Under the pieces are notes generated by a model. The model did no database searches, was not told the origin of the DNA, and saw only the letters and a list, made by a program, of their open reading frames with translations. A stretch of 64,000 nt of DNA, from contig OX438744.1 of NCBI GenBank assembly GCA_949316235.1, positions 31,926,778-31,990,777 of the forward strand, in the 5' to 3' direction. The position numbers and the translations under genes were made by a program. Shown one piece after another: positions 10,431 through 20,816 of the stretch (its first letter is position 1; each line of letters begins with the position of its first letter). The stretch is from Oegoconia quadripuncta. Lineage: Eukaryota; Arthropoda; Insecta; Lepidoptera; Autostichidae.

Positions 10431-11611
10431 GGGTAAACAGTTAGGTAAACAAAGCTTAAATGTATGACTCAGAAAGCAGAAGCTTAAAATCAGAAACTAG
10501 ACTATTACTTCAGATATAGTATAGGTATATAAGTACTATAAATACTTAATAAATATAAATACATAATATATGTAACGCTCAACCATCTACTTTGCCTTGA
10601 TAGCCTGGTTTACTGGAACAGGGTATGGGCCATAATCCAATCCAATAGATAGTGTTTTTAAGCCGCCTCGCATCGACTTGACTTCGACTGCATTCAACTG
10701 AAAATATACGGGACTACTTAACATACCCTCTGAAGCATGTAAACACTCAGTAATAAAAAATCTCTAGTGGTCACCTATCCATGGACTGATTGCGCCAAAC
10801 ATTGCTTAACTTCGACATTGTGAACGCGACTGCACCACGAGTGGTTCTCTCTTGCAACTGAATACCCAGATTGATACAGGTACTTGAGTTTTTTAACTTA
10901 TCAAACGATTAAACAAAATTTGTATTTCGAGCTTCCGTTTTTATCGCCCATAAAATGTTTAAACGGAATTAGGTTATTAAAAAGTACTCAAACTTGTCTA
11001 CTGGCCATCCATAAACAGTGAATTGGACGGAATTAACATAAAAACAATTCAAACGTTTTATGTAAGGCATCACCAGGAAGACATTGCTCGGTTTACATCG
11101 AACTCTGTTATTAAATTCCTAACACTTTCTCATTTAAATTCATAAATTTCCGGTGTATGTAGTGTTATTGTTATACGCGTCACGTTCGACCGCGCACACA
11201 CACACATTCCTAGCCTCACCTCGCTCGCTACGTTCCGTTCGACGTTGACGCAAATCCAATGCGAAAGCTTAATTGCGTATTTTTCGAGTTCCACGTTTGT
11301 TTAAATAATAATTTCTGGGTCAGGTTGAGCAACCGTTATTGATTTATCTACTCGCATATTACTTGCGCTAGTATCGTGTAGCAAACAAAAATATTTATCT
11401 CTATAAAAGATCTCTATTCAATATTTTTGTAAAACGAAACAATTTGAGTCTGCTTCGTGGATCGTGGCCATTCTGTTCTGAGACTGTGCTCATCATTAAT
11501 TTGGAGGTTATGAGAGATCAATGTATACTGGTTTTATTGTGTAGGTAACACAATATACGCAACGTATATTTTTACAAAGAATTCCATTTGCCACACAATA
11601 GAGCACACACG
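10431..11611. other. Unique-looking DNA with a CG-richer patch
   Basis: No gene was recognised. A CG-rich patch at about 11,175-11,290 includes CCGCGCACACACACAC and TACGTTCCGTTCGACG and stands out from the AT-rich flanks. It could be regulatory, but no exon or start is visible. Confidence 0.4.
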
Positions 11612-11686
11612 ATTCCGAATTCAAATTTCAATTTTAAAAAAGAACAGCGCGTAGGAACGTTGCCACGCGAATTTCAAATATGGAAT
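11612..11686. repeat. Convergent dyad pair P1
   Basis: The left half is ATTCCGAATTCAAAT (near match). The right half, 11,673-11,685, is the exact inverse of TTCCATATTTGAA. The core between them carries AGCGCGTAGGAACG and CCACGCG. It is a member of the TTCYAWWTTYRAA motif family described in the findings. Confidence 0.55.
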
Positions 11687-11689
11687 GCA

Positions 11690-12833
11690 TTATATTCTGA
11701 TTTCGTATTCTTAATTCGAATTCAATTATTATTTTCAATTACCGTGGGTTGGTCACGAGGCGGTTCCAGTATGCTATTGTCCTAGTTTTTTTTTATTCAA
11801 AACGAAATAAACTTGCGTTGGTTGAATGAATGTCAAATCTATGGCAAAAGATTTCTGTACAAAGAATTCTCATTTTAATAGAAACTGTTCCACATTTTAA
11901 GTTAATTATCATTAGAGTCATTTCTTCAAAGAGGTCTCATGTCACCGGTCCAGTTTGCGTACATTTTTCAAACAAAACCGACAGTTTCGGATCAGCCCAT
12001 GATAAATGACCTCACTAACTGTTTGAGTCAAATATCGCAATATATTTACCGGTTCAACCATTTAGTAAGACAATTTGTATGTTCTACTAACAATCTAAAG
12101 TTTTTGAAAAACGAATCCCAGTTGTTTTTAGAATTCCAATGTTAAAATTCCGTAAGTCCATAAAGTTGAAATTTCAAGAATATTTAAAAAAAGAACACCA
12201 ATAACAGACGTCAGTAAACAGAGCTGTTATTATAACAGAAGGGAAAAAATTTGGGGTCATCGACTCACGAGTGTTCCCAGCCACTCGACTGTTTTATAGA
12301 GAAAACACTTCAAAACGAATATTACTATTTCCATACTTTAATTACGTACTTAGACACCCACATACGCACTGCACACGCACACACACTCACACGAGAGTAA
12401 TTATAAGATAAACATATGGCTTTTTAAGCGAAGCAACAGTTGTTTGAATATATACAATTATATATAAGTACTTAAAGAATATTGGGTTACTTTCCCGTAC
12501 AGATGTAGCGATTACAAAGCTTTTACTGATGGAAGTTCTCTGGCGTTTACAAAAAGACTATGAATGAAAAAAGGAAGATTAACATGCTTGAAGTGGAAGG
12601 CGTGGGCCTGAATGTTGGGACTGTTATTTTTCAGACTAAAGTAGTAAAGTATTAACTTGAAACTTGATGATTTTCTGCAAACTTGCCTGCTTAAAATATC
12701 CTTTACTCGACGTATTGAACAATAACACACTATAGTCTAAGAAAAAATCATTATAATAATAATTGCTTATTGTATTATATCTCTATGGAAATGTTACTGA
12801 CGACACGCGCCGCTCAACAGGAAAAAGAACTCG
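11690..12833. other. No gene recognised
   Basis: Short frames only. A CA-rich tract, GCACACGCACACACACTC, lies at about 12,370. Confidence 0.45.
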
Positions 12834-12868
12834 TTCCAAATTCAAATTGGAAAAGGAATTTGAATACG
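12834..12868. repeat. Dyad motif cluster P2
   Basis: TTCCAAATTCAAA (12,834-12,846) overlaps an inverted AATTCAAATTGGAA and is followed by GGAATTTGAATACGCG. The result is three alternating half-sites in 35 bp. Confidence 0.55.
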
Positions 12869-12869
12869 C

Positions 12870-13865
12870 GATTGTCATTGGTTGACAATCAATCATTATA
12901 AAGTAGTTCTTGAATTTCGAATTCCTAAACATACGTGAGGTTAGATTGGATCGGTAACGAGACAACCTATGGCTAGAGATATTTGTGAATATTATTTTGT
13001 GTACGAATAAGCTAGTTAGTACCTTTGGATCATATAATATTCAGTTAGGCCTTTAATGGATAAAAATATCATGTATTATTAAAATTAATTCTCATTCACA
13101 AGGCTGACTCTTCATAGAGGAATTGACAGAAAAACCTCCACAGCATTTGGTAGAGTAAAGAGCCGTTTCTAACTCTATTTGAGCAGATTCAGTCAGCTGT
13201 CATCAAACTATCTGATTAATTTTCCATCTGCGGCTTTCTCGCAGCCTTTTTAGGATAAAAAGTTTTTTAATATGTTCTTGTCCGCACCTCAAAACTACCT
13301 CTCTGCCAGATATCAATATCATAGTTTCAACATGGGATTTATTATATTAGTATGGATGTGTTTCACAACGGCGACCTTAGAGGTGACTCCTGAATATTCG
13401 CAACGTTAACTTTATCACACAAAAAGAATGCACAAAACATCCAGATTTCACGTTGCCCATGGAAGTAGAGCTATCAAAAGGCAACACTTTAATAGGCATG
13501 CGTAAGCGGATGTATCAAGTACACGGCGCGTCGTTTTGCCACAGGACGTCAATTATGTCTGTGTACGGAAAAAGTCCCGCTGATTTTTGACGCATTTATA
13601 CGCGTATCACATTTGAAGCTGGGCCCGGGGCTGTGTGTGCCCGCGTAGTGAGCTGTGTTCCATACCATCTCCTAGTAGAAAGATGTTGTGCACCAGTAGA
13701 GTTTAGCAATGCACATAGTTGCATTTCGTGACATCTGTCACTGTCAAAAAGCCAGGACATCTTATTCTCTTACAAAACCACAAAAAATGAATAAAGCTTT
13801 CTATCGAATAGTCGTATGAAATTCACAATATTATGGCTTTTGCATTTTCGGAAAACTTTTTTTTT
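12870..13865. other. No gene recognised
   Basis: Mixed composition. A CG-richer segment at about 13,500-13,660 contains ACACGGCGCGTCG and GGGCCCGGGGCTG. No open frame of interest was found. Confidence 0.45.
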
Positions 13866-14088
13866 TTATGACTGACTGGATTCGCGTTTGACCACAATCT
13901 CACCTGATGGAAAGTGTCGATGTGGTAGAAATAGGCGAGGGGAGGGTTTCTTTCTACCCATAATATTTCATTAGTATACCAAACATTCGGACTAGGCGGT
14001 TTGGCTCTTCGTTCATATAATGATTTAGTCAAGGCAAGGAACTCTCTTCTTGCGGAATCTTCTTCAAGAGCAGGGTGAGAGGCATTTA
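13866..14088 (-). mobile_element. Jockey-like LINE 3' end
   Basis: On the minus strand it runs from CACCCTGCTCTTGAAGAAGA to CATCAGGTGAGATTGTGGTC and AACGCGAATCC, ending in a poly-A. The same 3' UTR follows a recognisable reverse-transcriptase tail at 50.8 kb. The coding part here is too eroded to read. Confidence 0.6.
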
Positions 14089-14099
14089 CTTAGATTAGT

Positions 14100-14362
14100 G
14101 CTGTGTGGTTACGGCACTCAAATAGAATAGAACCCCAACCCATTACTTTCCGTGGTCGTAAAAGGCGACTAAGGGACTTTCCACTATAAAACATTTATAG
14201 ATTTGTACGTTTCACATGTACATTTCTGTATATTTTAAAAAGTGAACCGTGGATGTTGTTTCAATCATTAACCTTTTAATATTTGGAACACCCAAATACT
14301 GTTGTTTGGGATATCTCTGACCACTTGGATTAGAGGTCGTGACGTTATGTATATATGTACGA
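14100..14362 (+). mobile_element. Rep-D copy 1, near full length
   Basis: It begins with GGCACTCAAATAGAATAGAA, passes through GTCGTAAAAGGCGACTAAGG, then TGTTGTTTCAATCATTAA and a small hairpin CCCAAATACTGTTGTTTGGG. It ends GGTCGTGACGTTATGTATAT. There is no coding frame and no tRNA boxes. It is a short retroelement whose tail resembles that of the LINE at 35.7 kb. Confidence 0.7.
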
Positions 14363-14436
14363 GCTTCATCCTCGACCACATCGCCTTTCCATTAGGTGGA
14401 TTGTAGTCAAATGTGTATACTTCATAAAAAAATATC
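14363..14436 (+). mobile_element. Jockey-like LINE 3' terminal fragment
   Basis: GCTTCATCCTCGACCACATC, then CATTAGGTGGATTGTAGTCA and a poly-A. This matches the last 70 or so bases of the 50.8-kb LINE, read in the opposite orientation. It directly follows Rep-D copy 1. Confidence 0.55.
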
Positions 14437-14877
14437 TTTTCTTATCTATGGTTCAAACCCATAGACACAATTTCCAACTAAGTACGGTTCAATTTACGTC
14501 TGAGTGAAATTTCTTCGCTACAAAGATTGCGAAAAACAAATAAGCTACATTTTCGAGTACCCTCAATAATGTTGTTTTTAAAAATCAAAGCTCGAATATT
14601 TATTTCCGTTGTCGAGATTGTATGAGCGAGACAAACACTCCGGCGCCGGTGAGCGTCGAAAATTTACATTTTCTGAGTATTGACACAAAGATTTTATAAC
14701 GTAAACATTGTGAAGTATCTAGTAATTTTTTTTTTTTTTATGACATAAGTAAGTTATAGTTTATGTAGTGGTTATGAGTATCTGTATAGCTTAACATATG
14801 CTAATAAAGTGTTTATAGCTCAGTTTTAATGATGGATACAAAATAGTAAAGTCGAGTGCTTATATCCATAGTTTGTT
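14437..14877. other. No gene recognised
   Basis: A/T-rich, with a 13-T run near 14,729. A short CG-rich spot, CTCCGGCGCCGGTGAGCG, lies at about 14,638. Confidence 0.45.
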
Positions 14878-15122
14878 GAAGTTGAAGGGGTAGGACACAT
14901 AGTCCGAGGAACTGATAGCCTGTGGGTCATTAAAGTTCTTGAGTGGAGACTACGCATCAGCAAGCGCAGTGTCCACTAACAAGGTGGACAGACTACCTGA
15001 TAAATGACGCGGAAAACAGCTGGTCCCAGGTCGCTTCCAACCGGTCACTAGAATTCTATGGGGGAGGCCTATGTTCAGCTGTGGACATCTTGTATGGCTG
15101 CTATGATGATGATGATGACTCA
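14878..15122 (+). pseudogene. RTE-like LINE C-terminal remnant with ATG-repeat tail
   Basis: Across frames it reads VGHIVRGTDSLWVIKVLEWR, then LTRWTDYLINDAENSW.QVASNRSL, then the EAYVQLWTS end. This is the recognised C-terminal layout (GHxVR..., RWxDDL, W...A.NR) of RTE-type endonuclease/reverse transcriptases. At least one frameshift and a stop are present. It ends in GATGATGATGATGA, a usual tail for this family. Confidence 0.7.
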
Positions 15123-15250
15123 TAGTTTAATTTGTTTTAGCTGTGAAAGTTTTATAAAAGACAAGAGCGATAAGCCTTTAATAAAACATTTTCTTTTGCC
15201 CTTTTCATTTCCTCGTTTAATTTTTCTCAGTAAGTACGTATAATTTTTTG

Positions 15251-15437
15251 GTGGGTGGTAGGGCATTTTAAATGTCCGCCGGGCTAGCTATCACCATCTT
15301 ATCTAAATCTGCCGCCAAACAGCAATGTTAACAGCATTGTTGTGTTCCGTTTGTCAGAGATAAGATAGCCAGTCCCCCAAATGTGTTGGGGTTTCCGGGT
15401 CAGTACGCTTCCACCTTCGGCCTCATCTTCACTTAAC
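15251..15437 (+). mobile_element. SINE-B, truncated at both ends
   Basis: It starts inside the body at GGTGGTAGGGCATTTTAAAT and stops at CATCTTCACTTAAC, just before the usual 3' end. The tRNA-like head is missing. Confidence 0.85.
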
Positions 15438-15480
15438 AAATTAGGGAGACTGTGTCTCCTCTACTGAGCCACCGACGAAC
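15438..15480 (-). mobile_element. SINE-C head fragment
   Basis: On the minus strand it reads GTTCGTCGGTGGCTCAGTAG, an A-box-like TGGCTCAG, then GAGACACAGTCTCCC. It matches the head of the 43.5-kb SINE-C. It is joined directly to the truncated SINE-B, so the junction is chimeric. Confidence 0.55.
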
Positions 15481-15754
15481 AATCATCATCTAATATAAAT
15501 TTTGCTAAATCCAACCTACTCCATTTCAAAATTTCTCCGAAATTATCCATCCGTCAGGTGCAAGCACGCGTTGAAATAAAACACATTATTATGTTAGAAG
15601 CGCTCGAGGCATTTACGGTATAGTTGCTCTACATACTTCAACTGTCAGTTTTCGATTGGAAGTCCAAGTTTGATGATAAACAGTTATTATCCATCCATTA
15701 TTGGGTGTGGAGAGTTTTTTGTATGTTCTTGGGTTTATTTAGTCTCTAGCAATT

Positions 15755-15985
15755 ATAAATAAATATTTCGGACACTTACACCAATCATCTAGGCCCAAAG
15801 TAAGCAAAGCTTGTACTATGTATACTAGATAACGGATAAACATACATAAATATTTTCATAAACATCCATGATTCTGGAATAAACGTTCGGATTCATCACA
15901 CAAACATTTATCTATCCGTCGCGCGATTCGAACCCGCAACCGTTGGTTTCAACAGGGTTAGTATTAACTACACCAATCGGTCGTT
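15755..15985 (-). mobile_element. SINE-A, near full length
   Basis: It has a complete body and tail, with B box GGTTCGAATCG (last base changed). The region after the A box has lost a few bases. CAATT is present on both sides (15,750-15,754 and 15,986-15,990) as a possible short target duplication. Confidence 0.85.
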
Positions 15986-16039
15986 CAATTTGTCAGATTT
16001 TTGTAAGAAACCATACACAATAGCCCATATAGTTCTGTG

Positions 16040-16555
16040 GAGGTCGGCAAATAAAAAAAATAGAATCCACCAGCCTCTTCCCGTAAGCATTAACAGGCGA
16101 CTATGAAACTTTCCTCCATAACACGTTTATAGATTTGTACGTTTTACCGACGATGGGCTCACCCCCTGTCACGTGTACATTTCTGTATATTTCATTGATA
16201 ATATAATAATAATAATAAATATTTCGGACACTTACACTTATCATCTAGTTCCAATCTAAGCAAAGCTTGTACTATGGATACTAGATAACGGATAAACATA
16301 CATAAATATTTATATAAACATCCATGACTCAGGAATAAATGTTCATATTTATCACTCAAACATTTACCCGTCGCGGGATTCGAACCAGCAACCGTTGGTT
16401 TCGCTGACAGGGTCACTATCCAGTACACCAATCGGTCGTCATTGATGGATATTGTTTCAAGCATTTAAACTTAAAATTTTCGGAACACCCAAACGTTAAC
16501 GTTTGGGATATGTGTGGCCCCATTTGGGATAAAGGTCGTGACGTTTCTGTATGTA
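16040..16555 (+). mobile_element. Rep-D copy 2, split by SINE-A
   Basis: The left part is 16,040-16,199 (CGACGATGGGCTCACCCCCT, TTTCTGTATATTTC) and the right part is 16,441-16,555. The right part has the exact 20-bp palindrome CCCAAACGTTAACGTTTGGG at 16,488-16,507 and ends GGTCGTGACGTTTCTGTATG. The interruption is an intact SINE-A. Confidence 0.75.
16200..16440 (-). mobile_element. SINE-A inserted in Rep-D
   Basis: Complete element with ATAATAATAATAA tail, body, B box (one change: GGTTCGAATCC became TGGTTCGAATCC in context CTGGTTCGAATCC) and A box. ATTGAT flanks both ends (16,194-16,199 and 16,441-16,446), extendable to CATTGAT. This is a clear target-site duplication. Confidence 0.92.
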
Positions 16556-16752
16556 TGTGTTATTCTATTAAAATAATTAAGTATAGGTATAAATGTTAGC
16601 TATAGAATTCTAGTAGCACATATTATATTGATTTAAGTATAACCTCCTTTGTTAAATTCAATAAATTAGTTTAGTCTTGACTCTTGGATGTAGTGGTTAA
16701 TGTGTTTGATTTAATTTGAACTATTATTTATTTGATACGTAAAGCTATTTAA

Positions 16753-16995
16753 GGCCCGTATTAATAAACCATTCTCAAGATTGAGAACAGTCTTGTGACT
16801 GGTCTCAAGTAAACGTGTTATTAATAAACCTAACTTGAGACCTGAAACGCGTGTGCTTACTCAAGCAGTACTCACTTAAGAGTTTCACGTATTAATAAAC
16901 GGAACTCAAGACTATCATTCATTCGCCGCTGAGACGAATACTTGAGAAGTGATCTCAGCTGAGTAGACCTCAAGATTGGTTTATAAATTAGCACG
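16753..16995. mobile_element. Fold-back element with CTCAAG and ATTAATAAAC repeats
   Basis: The left arm, ATTAATAAACCATTCTCAAG, inverts onto CTCAAGATTGGTTTATAAAT at about 16,969. ATTAATAAAC is also repeated directly at 16,760, 16,820 and 16,891, each followed by a CTCAAG-type block. It starts GGCCCG after TAA, which is reminiscent of the TTA-flanked GGCTCG element at 63.2 kb. Confidence 0.6.
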
Positions 16996-17365
16996 GAGCT
17001 TGAGATAGCGTCAACTTCTTATCAGGTTGGGCCTGTATCATAGAGATCATTCTTCTTAATAGTTTTTATACTATTTCCATTTCTTTATTTTCTCGATGAC
17101 AGCTCCTGTAGAATGTAACCGCGCATTTTACGCAAAATATAACTTTTAAATGCGAGGTATAAAAAATACGACAACTGCCTAATTTTATTCCTTTATCCCA
17201 TATAATATTTATCCAAGACAAAATTGAGTCCATAAATGCAGTATTTTTTTTTAAAGTACGATAAATAACCAACATTTTAATAAAGTTACTTTCTATGGCA
17301 ATATGAATAGTGATGTTATGATAGAAATATCTATATTGTATCGATATTGTATATATATATTTTAT

Positions 17366-17680
17366 ACTAGCTGACCTGTTCCTGGTGTTACTCAGGCTGC
17401 ATATAATATAAATAAAAGATATTCCTCAGTCCCTCTTTCTTAAAGTGATTAGATTACCGATGCCACTGACATGACAAAGTTTTTCTCCCATTGTAAAGCC
17501 CCTGTTTAATGTAACATCATAAAACAGCCTATATTACACAGGAAAACATGTCTCATCCTAATCGGTTCAGTAGATTCGGTTTAGGTGTCGTATAAATAAC
17601 GCAAAAAAAATAAAAATAAAAATTAAATTCGAATATTACAGACAGACACTACAATTTTACTAATATGTATAGATTATGTT
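17366..17680. repeat. Dispersed repeat of the TACTAGCTGAC...AATATGTATAGATT type
   Basis: It has the recognisable layout: ATACTAGCTGACCTGTTCC start, CAGCCTATATTACACAGG middle, ATCGGTTCAGTAGATTCGG, and AATATGTATAGATTA end. Repeats with this layout are common in insect genomes. I do not assign a class. It is 5'-eroded but spans both usual ends. Confidence 0.6.
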
Positions 17681-18640
17681 TATATTTTATATTGTATATA
17701 TATATATTACATTGTATATAAATAAGTAGGTTTAGGTAGGTACTACTACTAGGACAATGAAACGAAATAAATAATAATTATCGATATCATTACTTATTTA
17801 GTCACAACACTACAACTATCAAATTAGATCTGTCATCGACAAAATAAAGAAATGGAAATAGTATAGGTTTTAAGGTAATAAGTAATCGTTAGATACAAAA
17901 AAACATAAAATTATAATATAAAAATAAGTATTTAAATTAAATCCTACAGACAAAATCAAATTTATCAAAATTATATATTTTTTTAAATTAAGTAAATAAC
18001 GATTTTTTTTCCTCAGTGTGAATATTTTGAATAACTTTGGTAGTTATCAAGAGAGAAATACGGTTGAATTTAGCGTGTATCGAAAACCGATCTATCTACT
18101 CCCTATATAATTAGATATCTACTGATCATAATGACGACTCTACTTTTTGGGCTAATGCTATATCTACTAGATCCTAGTCTACTTTGACAATGCACCTTAG
18201 CATTGATATAACTAGGCTTATTTGTATTATTAGTATTCAAGTACGTATTCCAATTATCCCCACAAACAATAAGCGGTAAATTTGCACCACCCTTGTTAAA
18301 GCTACCAATACGCATATTTCCGTTTCCAAAACATATAAAGGTTTCAAAAATACCACAAATTATCACTACCTTTTACTGTTTTAGAATGTACACGCAAAGA
18401 TAACAATTTAGAAGGTTTAAAAATATAAATTACGTAAGAACAATTTACAAATCGTCTGATTTACGTACGTCCGAAAGAATTGGGTTAATGTCAGTTCCGA
18501 ATCACGCTAAACCGGCTTCTTTTGAGCATGATTGAAACATTTGCATATATTAGATTAATAATTTAAAGTTGCTGTAGCAAAAATGTACGAATTAACTGTT
18601 CTTATTAAAGGTCTTGTTGTTCCCGGCTAAATAATCCATA
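17681..18640. other. AT-rich DNA, no gene seen
   Basis: It starts with a TATATATATAT tract near 17,696. No exon-like frame was found. The 87-residue minus-strand frame at 18,103-18,366 shows no motif. Confidence 0.5.
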
Positions 18641-18859
18641 TATACAGGGTGAAATTAAATTCGTGTAATTCCTGTTAACTGGTGACTCCACTCCTAATTA
18701 CGAACAACTTTTCACTAGGAATCATAGCTGAATTAAGCCGAAAGATGTTGGACTTGTTTTGATCCAATTCGTCTATGGTTCCTTGGGGAAAATCATCCGT
18801 AATCCAGAGTGGCGTTACCAATTAATGAGAATTACACGAATTCAAATTCACCCTGTATA
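18641..18859. mobile_element. Fold-back element H copy 2
   Basis: The ends are exact inverses: TATACAGGGTGAA on the left and TTCACCCTGTATA on the right, with TA on both sides. The second tier also pairs (TTCGTGTAATTC against GAATTACACGAA). It is about 219 bp and lacks the large internal inverted duplication of the 7.2-kb copy. Confidence 0.85.
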
Positions 18860-18865
18860 TAATAA

Positions 18866-19095
18866 AGATGTGACTTTGACTGTGGAGGATATAATGAGGA
18901 ATAGTGTAAATAGGGAGTTAAGCAGTGTGAAAGAAGTCGGGGACGTCTTACAGAAAGACCAATTCAAAAGTACCCTACACCGACGAACATGTGTGAACAA
19001 TATTATGAGAGTCAATGAAGCAAAAGAGGTGGAACGTAGCAAGTGGAAGTCTGTATGGTCTCTGCCTACCCCTTACGTAAAACAGGCGTGACTTG
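18866..19095 (+). pseudogene. RTE-like LINE remnant, internally deleted
   Basis: It aligns to the 35-kb LINE fragment: RNSVNRELSSVKE, then a jump to VGDVLQKDQFKSTLHRR, then RSKWKSV and the terminal KQA. About 50 codons that lie between these blocks at 35.4-35.6 kb are absent. It follows fold-back H directly, and the open frame (18,759-19,091) only stays open by running in from that element. Confidence 0.8.
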
Positions 19096-19116
19096 TATGT
19101 ATATAATAAATTTATA

Positions 19117-19540
19117 TTAGGTCCTTACCTATGAAATTGGCGTTTTGTATGAAGAATTTCATTAAGACTGTTTTCGCCATACAAACATTTTTGAAATTTT
19201 TTTGGGAACGGCAAATCCAAATTTAGCTAAACTTTGTGTATATTATCGGATAACATTAAGTTAAATATAGGCAGTGTTAATTTTTAGAAGTAACCGCTTT
19301 TCATATAAAAGTTTCTGCGAATCTAAGAAATAATATGGGAAGCTCATGAAAAGAGCTGTATTAAAGTTTTTTTTATTATGTGATTTAGCTCAGACATTAA
19401 AAAATATTTCATGTGAAACCGTGAAAATATATTCTATTTTCTAAATAAAAAACAAATTTGGAAATAGCTATAGAATCGTAGGAGTTGGTACATGTGATTA
19501 ACGAAGCAAAAAATCTCCAATTTCATGGGTAACGATCTAA
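19117..19540 (+). mobile_element. MITE-M copy 2
   Basis: It is 424 bp with TA flanks at 19,115-19,116 and 19,541-19,542. The left terminus TTAGGTCCTTACCTATGAAA is intact. The right terminus has changes (TTTCATGGGTAACGATCTAA), so this copy is older than the one at the window end. Confidence 0.88.
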
Positions 19541-20039
19541 TATTATATTATTTGCTATCTATCTACCTATTATTTATTATATGTAGGTTTTACTTTTTCT
19601 CCAGGACCCGTTTGTTGGCACGCCCTATACACTCATTATCGTATGATAGTAACCGTATCGAGGTTGACAAAAATCTGAGCATTAGTACACCTAATAGCCG
19701 CGGGCGCACTTTGAACACGTGGCTAGTAGAGTCAGCAAGTCTAACAAATAGGGTAGATCAGTCAGAGACTGCTTGTATAAACATTACGTCAAAATCTTGA
19801 AAATTGGATTTTATTTTATAACAGACAATTTTGATGGTAAGTTTGTTCTAGCCATTCGCGTAACACTAGTATATTCAGGTTGTGATTTTTAGAAGATACT
19901 GGGTACCATCAAACGGCCTAGTATATAGGCTCTGCCTAGGGTGGGGACTACTAGTATGTGGTTCTTTATTTTAACCACATCACAATTATTTAGTACGTTT
20001 ATGATGCACATTGAAATATTGCTCTAGTGTAGGTATATA

Positions 20040-20539
20040 TTAGGTCCTTACCTATGAAATTGGCGTTTTGTATGAAGAATTTCATTAAGACTGTTTTCTC
20101 CATACAAACATTTTTGTATTTTTTTTTTGGGAACGGCAAATCCAAATTTAGCTAAACTATGTGTGTATTATCGGATAACATTAAGTTAAGTATAGGCAGC
20201 GTTAATTTTTAAAAGATACCGCTTTATAAAAGTTTCAGCGAATCTAAGAAATGATTATGGGAAGCACATGAAAGAGCTCTGTTCAATTTTTTTTATTTAT
20301 ATATTATGATTTTTTTTTATTTATATATTATGATTTTTTTTTATTTATATATTATGATTTTTTTTTATTTATATATTTATGATTTAGCCCAGAAATTAAA
20401 AAATATTTCATGTGAAACCTTGAAACAATATTCCATTTTCCAAATAAAAAACCAATTTGGATCTAGCTTTGAAAATCGCAGGAATTGGTACATATGATTA
20501 ACGAAGAAAAAAGCTCCAATTTCTTAGGTAAAGACCGAA
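20040..20539 (+). mobile_element. MITE-M copy 3, lengthened by an internal tandem repeat
   Basis: TA flanks are at 20,038-20,039 and 20,540-20,541. The length is 500 bp, compared with about 420 for the others. The extra length is the 24-bp repeat at 20,287-20,395. Termini and the interior (GGGAACGGCAAATCCAAATT, GCTCCAATTTCTTAGGTAA) match the family. Confidence 0.88.
20287..20395 (+). repeat. 24-bp tandem repeat, four copies
   Basis: ATTTATATATTATGA with a T-run recurs at 20,295, 20,319, 20,343 and 20,367, with period 24. The period is a multiple of three, which creates an artificial repetitive open frame (20,306-20,497). That frame is not a gene. Confidence 0.92.
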
Positions 20540-20588
20540 TATTAGTGTAAGTTAGGTACTCAAAAATAAATGCATTTTGATCAATTAT

Positions 20589-20816
20589 AGACATGTTATG
20601 AGGGATGAAGTGCATGTTACCAAGGGAGTGATGAATATGGACGTGAAAGGAAGAGGAAGATCACGGAAAAGATGGATGAATTGTGTGAAGGGTTATATAA
20701 AGGAAAAAAGCGTGAGCGTGAATGATGAGTAACAACGGCTGATAGAGGACATTGGAGAAAAAGACGTACTGCGCCGACCCCAAATAAATTGGAATCGGGG
20801 GAAGAAGATGATGACG
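20589..20816 (+). pseudogene. RTE-like LINE C-terminal remnant
   Basis: The translation runs RHVMRDEVHVTKGVMNMDVK, then GRGRSRKRWMNCVKGYIKEK. After a stop and a shift it continues IEDIGEKDVLRRPQ, close to the GR.RKRWMDCV...KEK...CADP end of lepidopteran endonuclease/reverse transcriptase LINEs. It ends at GAAGAAGATGATGACG. The copy is dead. Confidence 0.65.

Noticed and set aside
18759..19091. 110-codon open frame as a gene
   Set aside because: The first third is fold-back H and the rest is a deleted LINE relic.
20306..20497. Repetitive membrane-like open frame (MIFFYLYI repeats)
   Set aside because: It is a by-product of a 24-bp AT-rich tandem repeat inside MITE-M.
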